Source of the DNA: QQUD01 sp039029915
GTDB taxonomy: Bacteria > Chloroflexota > Anaerolineae > Promineifilales > Promineifilaceae
NCBI GenBank assembly: GCA_039029915.1
Contig: JBCCFD010000062.1
Span: 1 to 24,808 of the forward strand
Direction of reading: 5' to 3'
Length of the DNA stretch: 24,808 nucleotides
The translations under genes and the position numbers were made by a program. Positions 13,873-21,759 of this stretch are shown here, in pieces. Below the pieces are notes generated by a model. That model saw only the letters and a list, made by a program, of their open reading frames with translations. It was not told where the DNA came from and made no database searches. Each line of letters begins with the position of its first letter. Position 1 is the first letter of the stretch.

Positions 13873-14712
13873 ATGTTTGAATTCGGAACAAAAACCTACA
13901 TCATGGGCATTTTGAATATCACACCGGATAGTTTTTCGGGTGATGGTGTTTGGGGAGATGAAGGGTTGGAAACGGCCGTTTCCCAAGCCAAACAGTTCGT
14001 AGCTGATGGTGCAGACATTCTCGATATTGGTGGTCAGAGCACCCGACCTGGCAGTGAGATGGTTTCTATAGAGGAAGAGGCGCGACGGGTTTTGCCTATT
14101 ATTCGAGCCGTTCGAGAAGCCGTTGAGGTACCGATCTCAATTGATACGTATTGGTCAGATGTGGCAGAACAGGCATTGGAGGCTGGCGCAAACTGGATTA
14201 ATGATGTTTGGGGCGCGCAGATGGATCAGCGAATTGTACAAGTGGCGGCTAATTTCCAGTCCCCCATTGTGCTCATGCACAATCGCAGTAAACCCAAAAG
14301 TGTTATACAAGAAGAGCGACTCGGTAATGCCTACGTTGGCGCAAATTATGATGATCTTATTGAAGATATCAAACGTGAACTACAAACAAGTATCGATATT
14401 GCACTTGGGGCAGGTGTTAAAGAATGTCATATTATCCTTGACCCCGGTGTCGGGTTTGGCAAAACCCGCGAGCACAATATTCAGATCGTGAATGAACTTA
14501 ACAAGTTAAAGAGCTTGGGATTTCCTATTTTGCTGGGAACCTCAAGAAAATCATTTATTGGCTACACGCTCAATTTGCCCCCTAATGAACGAATGGAAGG
14601 CACTGCCGCCACTGTTGCCATTGGCATCGATCGCGGTGCAGATATCGTGCGGGTCCATGATGTGAAACCAATTGTGCGGCTCGCCCGCATGACTGATGCA
14701 ATTGTTAGATAG
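13873..14712 (+). CDS. folP: Dihydropteroate synthase
   Basis: This 279-residue TIM-barrel enzyme condenses the FolK product with p-aminobenzoate to give dihydropteroate. Signature 1 MGILNITPDSFSGDG (residues 11-25) and signature 2 LDIGGQSTRPGS (50-61) bind pterin diphosphate. SIDTYW, NDVWG, ILDPGVGFGKTREHN and the C-terminal GTSRKSF and RVHDV segments complete the active site. The family usually has STRPG exactly as seen. No strong ribosome-binding site precedes ATG 13873, so translation may be weak or depend on the upstream hairpin. The gene ends directly at an octamer-repeat spacer. Confidence 0.97.
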   Translation: MFEFGTKTYIMGILNITPDSFSGDGVWGDEGLETAVSQAKQFVADGADILDIGGQSTRPGSEMVSIEEEARRVLPIIRAVREAVEVPISIDTYWSDVAEQALEAGANWINDVWGAQMDQRIVQVAANFQSPIVLMHNRSKPKSVIQEERLGNAYVGANYDDLIEDIKRELQTSIDIALGAGVKECHIILDPGVGFGKTREHNIQIVNELNKLKSLGFPILLGTSRKSFIGYTLNLPPNERMEGTAATVAIGIDRGADIVRVHDVKPIVRLARMTDAIVR

Positions 14713-14713
14713 C

Positions 14714-14791
14714 TAGTCAGCGTTTCAGCTGGTCAGCTAGTCAGCTAGGTTGCTGAACTGCTGATTAGCTGAACTGCTGAAATGCTAACAA
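14714..14791. repeat. Octamer-repeat spacer B (folP-acyl-CoA dehydrogenase)
   Basis: Four consecutive 8-base words ending in TCAGC (TAGTCAGC, GTTTCAGC, TGGTCAGC, TAGTCAGC; 14714-14745) are followed by TAGGTT and then five words GCTGAACT, GCTGATTA, GCTGAACT, GCTGAAAT, GCTAACAA (14752-14791). Right-arm words are reverse complements of left-arm words in the constant five bases. The array starts one base after the folP stop and ends at the GGAG of the next gene. Confidence 0.9.
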
Positions 14792-14802
14792 GGAGCTTTT
14801 AT

Positions 14803-15894
14803 ATGTTAAATTTTCAACTTGATGAAGAGCAACAAATGCTCACAGACGCGATTAAGCGTTTGGCCTCGGAGCGGATGCGGAAGGTGTTTCGTGATGCTGA
14901 AGAGGAAGAAAAAATCCCTCAGGCCGTTATTGATGCTGGCTGGGAGATGGGATTGTTGCCAACGGCCGTTCCTGAGGAATTTGGCGGTTTTGGTGAATAT
15001 TCTGTGGTGACCCAAGCTTTGGCGGTTGAAGAATTGGCCTTTGGTGATCTTGCCATCACGGCCAATATCTTATACCCCAATAATGTGGCCATTCCCGTTA
15101 TGGTGGCTGGCACTGATGCCCAAAAAGAAGCCCACCTGCCTTTATTTATGGAACCAAAACAGCCCAACGTCACGGCCGCTTTGACAGAGCCACATATTCA
15201 ATATGATCCGCGAGGCTTAAAAACAACGGCCGTTCTTGATGGTGACCATTACGTTATCAACGGCTCAAAAAGTGTTGTGCCTCTCGCTGAGACGGCCGAA
15301 ACGATCCTTGTTTATGCCAATGAAGAGGGTAAAACCCAAGCGTTCTTTGTGCCCGCTGGCACCGAAGGTTTAACAGTCGGTGACAAAGATAAACTCATGG
15401 GGTTGCGGGCTTTGCCAACCAATCAAATCAAGCTTGAAAATGTGCGTATCCCCGCCGAGAACAAACTGGGTGGTGACGCCGGCATCGACTTTAATCTTAT
15501 TCTGAATCACAGTCGCATTGCCTTAGGTGCAGCGGCGGTTGGTGTGGCCCGCGCCGGGTACGAATATGCCGTTGAATACGCCAAGCAGCGCATCCAGTTC
15601 GACGAGCCAATCGCCCATCGCCAATCGATTGCGTTTATGCTGGCTGAAATGTCAATGGATGTTGACGGTGCCCGCATGCTGGTCTGGGAAGCGGCATGGA
15701 AGATGGATAATGGTGAGGACGTCACCCAAGACGTTGCCATCATGAAGCACTTCATCGATGATATGGTGATGCGGGTTTCTGACCAAGCGCTTCAAGTGCT
15801 CGGTGGCTATGGCTACATTCGAGAATATCCAGTTGAGCTGTGGTTTCGCAACGCTCGGGGATTTGCCACATTTGATGGGCTGCTAATGATTTAG
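14803..15894 (+). CDS. Acyl-CoA dehydrogenase, short C-terminus lacking the usual catalytic Glu
   Basis: Start ATG 14803 is chosen because GGAG lies 7 bases upstream. The earlier in-frame ATG at 14782 falls within the repeat array. The 363-residue protein has the three-part ACAD layout: helical N-terminal domain (~1-120), beta-barrel with the FAD/substrate segment around VTAALTEPHIQYDPRG (~123-138), and helical C-terminal domain with RIALGAAAVGVARAGYEYAVEYAKQR and QVLGGYGYIREYPVE. It should oxidise acyl-CoA to enoyl-CoA with FAD. The chain ends NARGFATFDGLLMI, so the common YEGT motif reads FDGL (D358) and the last ~20 residues are absent. It may need its neighbour as partner. Three ACGGCCGT-type sites are nearby or inside. 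Confidence 0.93.
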   Translation: MLNFQLDEEQQMLTDAIKRLASERMRKVFRDAEEEEKIPQAVIDAGWEMGLLPTAVPEEFGGFGEYSVVTQALAVEELAFGDLAITANILYPNNVAIPVMVAGTDAQKEAHLPLFMEPKQPNVTAALTEPHIQYDPRGLKTTAVLDGDHYVINGSKSVVPLAETAETILVYANEEGKTQAFFVPAGTEGLTVGDKDKLMGLRALPTNQIKLENVRIPAENKLGGDAGIDFNLILNHSRIALGAAAVGVARAGYEYAVEYAKQRIQFDEPIAHRQSIAFMLAEMSMDVDGARMLVWEAAWKMDNGEDVTQDVAIMKHFIDDMVMRVSDQALQVLGGYGYIREYPVELWFRNARGFATFDGLLMI

Positions 15895-15897
15895 AGG

Positions 15898-15966
15898 TAA
15901 TTAGTTATTAGTTATTGGTAATTAGACATTTCTAAACACTAACCGCTAATCACTAATCACTTCACC
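15898..15966. repeat. Heptamer-repeat spacer C (between the two acyl-CoA dehydrogenases)
   Basis: Left arm: TAATTAG, TTATTAG, TTATTGG, TAATTAG (15898-15925). After a 6-base loop the right arm reads CTAAACA, CTAACCG, CTAATCA, CTAATCA, CTTCACC (15932-15966), all in perfect 7-base register. The arms are reverse complements in the TTAG/CTAA core. The array begins 3 bases after the stop and ends just before the AGGTGAT ribosome-binding site of the next gene. Confidence 0.9.
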
Positions 15967-15978
15967 ATAGGTGATAAA

Positions 15979-17241
15979 ATGATCGATTTTACAATTCCAG
16001 AAAAAATTGAAAACCAAGTCAAAATGACCGAGATGGTGGCAAAGCAGGTCATGCGGCCTAAGTCTCGGTATCTTGATGAACACGAACACGAGCGTCCAGA
16101 TGATTTCATTAATATGATGTGGCCGGTGGTTCGTGAACAAAACAAAGCAACGCTTGATCGCGCAATAGCCCGGGCCAATGGTGAGGGTGGTACCAAGGTG
16201 AAAACAGGGCCAAGCACCACGATTCTCCGTCTTATCATGCTTGTTGAAATGATGAGTTGGGGAGATACAGGGCAATATCTTTGTATTCCCGGCGGTGGCT
16301 TAGGCGGTTTTGCTGTAGAAGCAGCCGGAACCCCAGAGCAAAAAGAAAAATTCATGCGCCGCTTTGCAGAAGGGGATGCGCCTTCGTTTGGCGCGATGGC
16401 CATCACCGAACCTGATGCTGGCTCTGACAATAGCTCAATGCGCACAACGTCCGTATTAGATGAAGAGACGAATGAGTGGATTCTCAATGGTGAAAAAATT
16501 TTTATTACCAATGGCTCTCTTTCATTAAAAGAGTCAGATGGATTCTGTGTCGTTTGGGCAACTGTTGATCCGAACGCTGGTCGCAAAGGCATTAAATCTT
16601 TCGTCGTTGAGGCGGACACTCCTGGCGTCGATGTTAGCCCCGGTATGGATAAACTAGGCATTCGCACGAGCGATACGGTTGTGCTGTCATTCTCAGATGC
16701 GCGTATACCGTATGAAAACATGCTTGGGTACTCAAAAGTTGAAAAGAAAAAGGCCGATAAGGGATTTAAAGGGGCGATGGCCACGTTTGATGCGTCGCGT
16801 CCTGCCGTTGCCGCCAGTGCTGTTGGTATCGCGCGCGCAGCCCTTGAGATGACCAAGGAGCTGTTGGCAGAAGAGGGGATCGAAGTAGATTATACCAAGC
16901 CAAAGCATCAATTAACGGCCGTTGAGCGAGACATCATGGAGATGGAAGCTCAATACAAAATGGCGTGGCTTTTGACGCTCCGCGCCGTTGAGCCAATGAT
17001 GTACGGTAAAGGGAATCGCTTGGAAGCGAGCCAGAACAAAGCGTACGCCGGAACGGCCGTGACCAAAATTACTCAAAAAGCGGTTGAACTGCTTGGTCCA
17101 CTCGGCTATACGCGCGATATTCTCATCGAAAAGTTCATGCGCGACGCCAAGATTAATGACATCTACGAAGGCACGCGGCAAATCAATCTTTTGATCGTCG
17201 CCCGTAGTATTCTGGGATATAGTCGAAGAGAGTTGAAGTAA
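15979..17241 (+). CDS. Acyl-CoA dehydrogenase, full-length with catalytic Glu
   Basis: This 420-residue flavoenzyme catalyses alpha,beta-dehydrogenation of acyl-CoA. The FAD/acyl signature GAMAITEPDAGSD (residues 138-150), the LNGEKIFITNG strand, GIRTSDT, the ARPAVAASAVGIARAALE-type helix and the C-terminal motif KINDIYEGTRQINLLIVAR with E397 as probable catalytic base are all present. Residues 252-264 carry an unusually Lys-rich loop (VEKKKADKGFKG). The gene follows the shorter ACAD after 84 bases and is probably co-transcribed with it. Similarity between the two is distant, so they are not a recent duplication. It may provide the base for a mixed oligomer. Confidence 0.95.
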   Translation: MIDFTIPEKIENQVKMTEMVAKQVMRPKSRYLDEHEHERPDDFINMMWPVVREQNKATLDRAIARANGEGGTKVKTGPSTTILRLIMLVEMMSWGDTGQYLCIPGGGLGGFAVEAAGTPEQKEKFMRRFAEGDAPSFGAMAITEPDAGSDNSSMRTTSVLDEETNEWILNGEKIFITNGSLSLKESDGFCVVWATVDPNAGRKGIKSFVVEADTPGVDVSPGMDKLGIRTSDTVVLSFSDARIPYENMLGYSKVEKKKADKGFKGAMATFDASRPAVAASAVGIARAALEMTKELLAEEGIEVDYTKPKHQLTAVERDIMEMEAQYKMAWLLTLRAVEPMMYGKGNRLEASQNKAYAGTAVTKITQKAVELLGPLGYTRDILIEKFMRDAKINDIYEGTRQINLLIVARSILGYSRRELK

Positions 17242-17255
17242 ATTTAGGATCACAG

Positions 17256-17355
17256 TTGGTTGATTAGGGATTAGTTGATTAGAGATTGATAGATTGAAAA
17301 TCTAAGGTTCAATTAGCTAATATCCAATCCCCAATCAACCAATTAACCAATCCCC
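17256..17355. repeat. Heptamer/octamer-repeat spacer D (acyl-CoA dehydrogenase-P450)
   Basis: Left arm words TTGATTAG, GGATTAG, TTGATTAG, AGATTGAT (from 17256) mix 7 and 8 bases. The right arm has CTAATAT, CCAATCC, CCAATCA, ACCAATTA, ACCAATCC (17317-17354). The first 19 bases of the left arm match the reverse complement of 17324-17342 at 17 positions. The array fills most of the 138-base spacer. Confidence 0.85.
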
Positions 17356-17356
17356 C

Positions 17357-17369
17357 TATAATATATAAT
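17357..17369 (+). promoter_or_regulatory. Possible -10 region of the P450 gene
   Basis: Two overlapping TATAAT words (17357-17362 and 17364-17369) lie immediately after repeat spacer D and before the AGGA ribosome-binding site. No good -35 box is visible. If used, transcription would start about 5-10 bases before the ATG. Confidence 0.4.
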
Positions 17370-17379
17370 AGGAACACGG

Positions 17380-18744
17380 ATGACGGCAATCCCCCACAGC
17401 CAACCTCAGGTGCACCCCGGCGGTGTTCCCATACTTAATGATTACCTTGAATTCAAGGCAGATCCGCTTGGGTTTTGGTTTAATGTGGGCAAAGAGGGGC
17501 CTGTGGTGCAGGTCAATCTTGGCCCATCACGGCCGTTTTGGGTCATTACTGATGCCGATCTTTTCCAATATATCTTAGCGAAGAAAGCCAAAAACTTTCC
17601 GCGCGATCGCCAGCTGCGGGATCGTAAAGGACTCGATCGAACGAAGACAGTTTTTAATGCCCCGACATATAAGGAGTGGCTCTGGCGTCGCCGCTTGCTC
17701 CAACCCGCCTTTCACGTTAAGCAGCTCAAAGGGTTTGCCGAGACTTTCGTCTTGGAAACCCAGCGCCTTATTCAAGAAACTCGCCTAAATGCTCCTGTTG
17801 ACCTGGTTTTTATGATGAAGACGCTGACGATGCGGATCATTTGCAAGACGATGTTTAGTGCCTCGGTGGAGGATACGGCCGTATTGCAAGATTGCTTTGA
17901 GCGACTAGGGCATTTCAACTATCGACGGCTCTCGGCCGCATTTAAGCTGCCGCTTTGGGTTCCTACACCCCACAAGCTTGATGCTGAAGAGGCGAGCAAC
18001 ACCCGCTGGCAAATCGTGGAAGAGATTGTGCAAAATCGGCTTAGCTCCGGTGAAGCCAAAGGTGATTTGCTCGACATGCTGATTGCCGCGCAGCTCGATG
18101 ATGCGGAGGCGTTTGGTAATGGTGGTAAGTTTGGTGGGGATGATCTCGTTAGTGAAATGCTGAGCATCATTTTTGCTGGACATGATACGACAGCCATGAC
18201 GATGGTTTGGCTGATTTATGCGTTGACACAAAACCCTGAGGTTGAGCAAAAGCTAAGAGCAGAAGTGGATGGTGTGTTAAACGGCCGTTTCATCACCCTA
18301 GACGATCTCGACAGCATGCCTTACACCCATCAGCTCATCCAAGAAACGCTGCGCGTGTACCCCACCGTCTACCTGACCTTGCGTGAAGCAGAAGTAGACG
18401 ATCGGCTTGGTGACTATCCCATTCCGGGCGGTACCCAATTGGTTATCAACATTCGCGGCATTCATCGTGACCCAAACCATTGGCAAAACCCTGAACGATT
18501 TTGGCCTGAACGATTTGCACCAGTAAACAACAAAGCCCGTCATAAATTTGCTTATTTACCCTTTCTGGCAGGCCCTAAAAAATGCATCGGTGACAGCTTC
18601 GCCATGATGGAAATGCGACTCGTTATTCCGACATTGATTCAAGCATTCAAATTCACCTATGCATCAAACCACCCCGTCAAAGAGAAAGCCGGCTTCGTCA
18701 TGGAAACGGCCGAACCTGTGATGATGGAGGTGGATAAGCTGTGA
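17380..18744 (+). CDS. Cytochrome P450 (fatty-acid-hydroxylase-like)
   Basis: The 454-residue haem monooxygenase has the C-helix WRRRLLQPAF (~102-111), the oxygen-activating I-helix AGHDT (266-270), the K-helix E-x-x-R in ETLRVYP (322-328), the PERF meander (371-374) and the haem-binding loop FLAGPKKCIG with C402 as axial ligand. There is no membrane anchor and no fused reductase, so it is a soluble bacterial P450 needing separate redox partners, none of which is in the window. Sequence style (LPFLAGPKKCIG, HRDPNHW) resembles the CYP102/CYP4/CYP110 fatty-acid and alkane hydroxylases, and its place within beta-oxidation genes supports a lipid substrate. AGGA lies 6 bases before the ATG. Confidence 0.95.
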   Translation: MTAIPHSQPQVHPGGVPILNDYLEFKADPLGFWFNVGKEGPVVQVNLGPSRPFWVITDADLFQYILAKKAKNFPRDRQLRDRKGLDRTKTVFNAPTYKEWLWRRRLLQPAFHVKQLKGFAETFVLETQRLIQETRLNAPVDLVFMMKTLTMRIICKTMFSASVEDTAVLQDCFERLGHFNYRRLSAAFKLPLWVPTPHKLDAEEASNTRWQIVEEIVQNRLSSGEAKGDLLDMLIAAQLDDAEAFGNGGKFGGDDLVSEMLSIIFAGHDTTAMTMVWLIYALTQNPEVEQKLRAEVDGVLNGRFITLDDLDSMPYTHQLIQETLRVYPTVYLTLREAEVDDRLGDYPIPGGTQLVINIRGIHRDPNHWQNPERFWPERFAPVNNKARHKFAYLPFLAGPKKCIGDSFAMMEMRLVIPTLIQAFKFTYASNHPVKEKAGFVMETAEPVMMEVDKL

Positions 18745-18770
18745 GTTATGAGCTATGAGCTATGGGCTTT
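18743..18770. repeat. Heptamer-repeat half-array E (left of the four-helix-bundle gene)
   Basis: GAGTTAT, GAGCTAT, GAGCTAT and GGGCTTT follow in exact 7-base register, beginning inside the TGA stop codon of the P450 gene. No comparable complementary arm lies within the same spacer except one TAGCTCA word near 18813. The matching arm is array F, beyond the next gene. Confidence 0.85.
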
Positions 18771-18867
18771 TGGTCTTACAATTTAGGCTGCAGATTCTAA
18801 ACAGGTCAAAATTAGCTCAAAGTTTAAGTCTCAAAAATGCTTGTAGCTAAAAATCAGGGAGAGGGTA

Positions 18868-19227
18868 ATGCAAAACTTTAAAAATTTAGCCGTTTGGAAT
18901 AAGGCACATGGGCTGACTTTGGACGTGTATAAACTAACCAAACAGTATCCATCTGATGAAAGATTTCAGTTAGTTAGTCAGATGAGACGTTCAGCTTCAT
19001 CTATTCCAACAAATATCGCTGAAGGGAGTGGCAGGTCTTCAGATGCAGACTTTGCCAGATTTCTTCATAACAGTCTCGGTTCATCTACCGAGTTGGAATA
19101 TCAACTCATTCTAAGTAAAGATTTAAACTATATCGATGTAGAAGATTGGAAAAAATTAGATACAAAAATCGGTGAAATTAGGCGAATGCTAATCGCCTTC
19201 ATCAAAAAACTAAAAGCAAGCAGCTAG
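18868..19227 (+). CDS. Four-helix-bundle protein (S23 / 23S rRNA intervening-sequence type)
   Basis: The 119-residue protein matches the small four-helix-bundle family first seen in 23S rRNA intervening sequences. It has FKNLAVWNKAHGLTLDVYKLT, then YPSDERFQLVSQMRRSASSIPTNIAEGSGR (signature), then a helix with ARFLHNSLGSSTELEYQL and a C-terminal Lys-rich helix. Family members form pentamers and are thought to bind nucleic acid, and their cellular role is poorly known. GGAG lies ~6 bases before the ATG. No rRNA and no reverse transcriptase is nearby, so it is neither an rRNA insert nor a DGR accessory (Avd) gene here. It is inserted between complementary repeat arms E and F within the lipid-oxidation genes. 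Confidence 0.9.
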   Translation: MQNFKNLAVWNKAHGLTLDVYKLTKQYPSDERFQLVSQMRRSASSIPTNIAEGSGRSSDADFARFLHNSLGSSTELEYQLILSKDLNYIDVEDWKKLDTKIGEIRRMLIAFIKKLKASS

Positions 19228-19262
19228 TAGCTCAAGGCCCACAGCTCACAGCTCACAGCTTT
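19228..19262. repeat. Heptamer-repeat half-array F (right of the four-helix-bundle gene)
   Basis: TAGCTCA, AGGCCCA, CAGCTCA, CAGCTCA and CAGCTTT run in exact 7-base register from the base after the stop codon. Their reverse complements (TGAGCTA, TGGGCCT, TGAGCTG) match the words of array E 460 bases upstream. A ribosome-binding site AAGGAG follows at once. Confidence 0.88.
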
Positions 19263-19278
19263 TTACCAAGGAGAACAT

Positions 19279-21675
19279 ATGAGTTTCAAAATCGAAAAAG
19301 TAGGCATTGTCGGTGCTGGAACGATGGGAGGGGGGATTGCGGCCCACCTTGCTAATATTGGCATCCCCGTCGTTTTGCTTGACATTGTCCCATTTGATCT
19401 GACCGATGAAGAAAAAAGCAATAAGAAAGCGCGCAATCGAATTGTCAAAGGTGGCTACGATCGCATGGTAAAAGCCCGCCCTGCCAACCTTGGCAGTAAA
19501 GGCCGGGCTGATCTCATCACCATTGGCAACACCGAGGATGACCTCGAACTACTGGCCGACTGCGACTGGGTCGTGGAAGTGATTATCGAACAGCTGGCCC
19601 CCAAACAAGCGTTGATGGAAAAATTGGAAGCCCTTTGCAAATCAACTGCAATCATCACCTCAAACACCTCTGGGATACCTATCAACCAAATTGCCGATGG
19701 GCGCAGCGAAGCATTCAAAGCTCGCTTTATGGGCACCCACTTCTTTAATCCACCACGATACCTCAAACTACTTGAAATTATCCCAATTGCGGAAACATCA
19801 CAAGAAGCGCTAGACTTTATGGTTGATTTTGGCACGCGCATTTTAGGTAAAGGTGTGGTTGTCTGTAAAGATACACCGAACTTTATCGCGAATCGTTTTA
19901 TTGCCGTAGCGGGGAACTACAGTGTTAAGACCGCCCTCGATTTAGGTATGACCGTGCCTGAAGTTGATGGTATCACTGGCCCGCTGATTGGTCGTCCTAG
20001 CACAGGGACCTTCCGCTTGACCGACCTCGTTGGTTTGGACATTATGGTGCACGTGAATGGCAACCTTTATCCAGCCATCCCGCACGATAATTATCGCGAA
20101 CTGCTTGTTGAGCCAGCCGTCCTTGCTATCAATGACAAAATGAAAGAGAACAATTGGCTTGGCAATAAAACCGGCCAAGGGTTCTACAGGAAAACAATGG
20201 TTGACGGTAAGCGTCAATTCTGGGTGCTCAATCTGGAAACCTTTGAGTATGAACCAGACCCAAAAACGCGCTTTGAGTCTGTTGGGGCAGTTCGCAAAAT
20301 AGAAGATTTAGGTGAACGACTGCGTCAACTTGTCGCTCATGATGACAAAGCGGCTACTTTTGTACGTAAAAATCTCTACTTCAATATGGTGTATGCAGCC
20401 GCGGTGGGGCAAGAGATTGCCAACTCCATTTCAGATATCGATGATGCTGTTCGCTGGGGTTTTGCTCACGACGCGGGTCCATTTGAAATTTGGGACATGC
20501 TCGGTGTAGCTGAAACGGTTACAAAGATGGAAGCAGATGGCTTTGCTGTCCCAGACTGGGTTAAAGATATGCTTGAGTCTGGTATTAGCAGTTTCTATGA
20601 TGAAAGCGGCAATGCGTACGATTTTGTCAATGGTGGTCGTCTAGAAGCTAAGGCAGACCCGAACCACGTCAGCGTCAATGTTCTACGAGGCGCAGAAGGC
20701 GGCGTTATTGCCTCCAACGCCAGTGCATCACTCCTTGATATGGGTGACGGCGTATTGCTTTATGAATTCCACGCTAAAATGAACGCCATCGATGCTGATA
20801 TGGTAGCTATGGGATTTGAAGCACTTGATCTTTTGGAAAAAGATAAATGGGTTGGCATGGTTATGGGTAACAACGGCAAAGATTTTTGCGTTGGTGCCAA
20901 TATTGGTGTCGTTGGTATTGCCGCCGCCCAAGGTATGTTTGACCAAGTCGAGAAAGCGATTAAAGATGGGCAAACCCTAACCTATAATTTACGTCATTCA
21001 GCAAAGCCAGTTGTTACGGCACCACATCAACGTGTGCTTGGCGGCGGTGTTGAAATGACCATGGCTGGTTGGGAATCTGTGGCTGACCATGAAACATACA
21101 TGGGGTTAGTTGAGGTTGGCGTTGGTGTGATTCCCGCATTTGGTGGTTTGAAAGAACTGCTTCGCCGCAAAATGAACCCTGTAATGTCTGATCCGCATGG
21201 CGATCCACTAGTGCCTATGCAAGCTATTTTTACCCAAGTGGCGACTGCTCAAGTTGGCACAACGGGGGCTTGGGCGGCAAAAGAGCTAGGCTATTTGAAA
21301 GCGGACGACACGGTTGTGTTTAACAGCGATCATCGTTTGGCTAAGGCTAAAGCCCGTGTGTTGCAGTTGGTTGATTCTGGTGCTAGGGCACCAGAGGTTG
21401 AAAAGATTTATGCAGCTGGACGTGATGTGTATGCGGCACTTCAATTAGGCTTGCAAAGCTTTGTTTGGGGTCGTTATGCCTCTGAACACGATCAGCTGAT
21501 CGGTAAGAAAGTGGCCTACGCGCTGACGGGTGGCGGTATTTCTAGCCCGCAGTGGGTTGACCCTTGGTACATTTTGGACTTAGAGCGTGATGGGTTCTTG
21601 TCTCTGCTCGGTGAGCAAAAGACGCTTGACCGCATTACGCATATGTTGACAAAAGGTAAACCACTTCGCAATTAG
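19279..21675 (+). CDS. fadN: Bifunctional 3-hydroxyacyl-CoA dehydrogenase / enoyl-CoA hydratase (FadN-like)
   Basis: This 798-residue fusion performs the two middle beta-oxidation steps. Residues 9-36 are the NAD-binding Rossmann motif GIVGAGTMGGGIAAHL. SNTSGIPINQIA and FMGTHFFNPP, with the catalytic H154, follow, and the C-terminal HAD domain runs to ~440. Residues ~485-798 are a crotonase domain with both active-site glutamates in place (E592 in VLGGGVEMTMAG, E612 in GLVEVGVGVIPAFGG). The order HAD then hydratase is that of Bacillus FadN, not of proteobacterial FadB/FadJ, and the length fits FadN. AAGGAG lies ~8 bases before the ATG. The thiolase follows as in fadNA operons. Unlike its neighbours, the gene contains no ACGGCCGT copy. 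Confidence 0.95.
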   Translation: MSFKIEKVGIVGAGTMGGGIAAHLANIGIPVVLLDIVPFDLTDEEKSNKKARNRIVKGGYDRMVKARPANLGSKGRADLITIGNTEDDLELLADCDWVVEVIIEQLAPKQALMEKLEALCKSTAIITSNTSGIPINQIADGRSEAFKARFMGTHFFNPPRYLKLLEIIPIAETSQEALDFMVDFGTRILGKGVVVCKDTPNFIANRFIAVAGNYSVKTALDLGMTVPEVDGITGPLIGRPSTGTFRLTDLVGLDIMVHVNGNLYPAIPHDNYRELLVEPAVLAINDKMKENNWLGNKTGQGFYRKTMVDGKRQFWVLNLETFEYEPDPKTRFESVGAVRKIEDLGERLRQLVAHDDKAATFVRKNLYFNMVYAAAVGQEIANSISDIDDAVRWGFAHDAGPFEIWDMLGVAETVTKMEADGFAVPDWVKDMLESGISSFYDESGNAYDFVNGGRLEAKADPNHVSVNVLRGAEGGVIASNASASLLDMGDGVLLYEFHAKMNAIDADMVAMGFEALDLLEKDKWVGMVMGNNGKDFCVGANIGVVGIAAAQGMFDQVEKAIKDGQTLTYNLRHSAKPVVTAPHQRVLGGGVEMTMAGWESVADHETYMGLVEVGVGVIPAFGGLKELLRRKMNPVMSDPHGDPLVPMQAIFTQVATAQVGTTGAWAAKELGYLKADDTVVFNSDHRLAKAKARVLQLVDSGARAPEVEKIYAAGRDVYAALQLGLQSFVWGRYASEHDQLIGKKVAYALTGGGISSPQWVDPWYILDLERDGFLSLLGEQKTLDRITHMLTKGKPLRN

Positions 21676-21746
21676 GATTTACGATTTTAGATTTACGATT
21701 TACGATAATGCTGACTGCAATCGTAAGTCGTAAATCGTAAATCAAA
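21676..21746. repeat. Heptamer-repeat spacer G (fadN-fadA)
   Basis: The left arm reads GATTTAC, GATTTTA, GATTTAC, GATTTAC (21676-21703) and begins at the first base after the stop codon. The right arm reads AATCGTA, AGTCGTA, AATCGTA, AATCAAA (21719-21746). The 24 bases at 21683-21706 match the reverse complement of 21720-21743 at 21 positions, leaving a 13-base loop. The GGAG of the next gene follows 3 bases later. Confidence 0.92.
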
Positions 21747-21759
21747 AATGGAGAACATT

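Noticed and set aside
15957..16856. Minus-strand open frame of 299 codons opposite the second acyl-CoA dehydrogenase
   Set aside because: It is a shadow of a strongly conserved plus-strand gene with all family motifs. The antisense product is Ser/Pro-rich low-complexity with no family features.
18868..19227. Four-helix-bundle gene as accessory protein of a diversity-generating retroelement
   Set aside because: No reverse transcriptase, template repeat or variable repeat lies in the window, and the signature is that of the general S23 family.
18868..19227. Four-helix-bundle gene as 23S rRNA intervening sequence
   Set aside because: Flanks are P450 and fadN genes, with no rRNA sequence nearby.
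19279..21675. FadB/FadJ assignment for the large beta-oxidation protein
   Set aside because: The dehydrogenase domain is N-terminal and the crotonase domain C-terminal, the order of FadN and the opposite of FadB/FadJ.
13781..21746. Tandem short repeats read as a CRISPR array
   Set aside because: Units are 7-8 bases with no spacers, the word changes at each locus, arms are inverted, and no cas genes are present.
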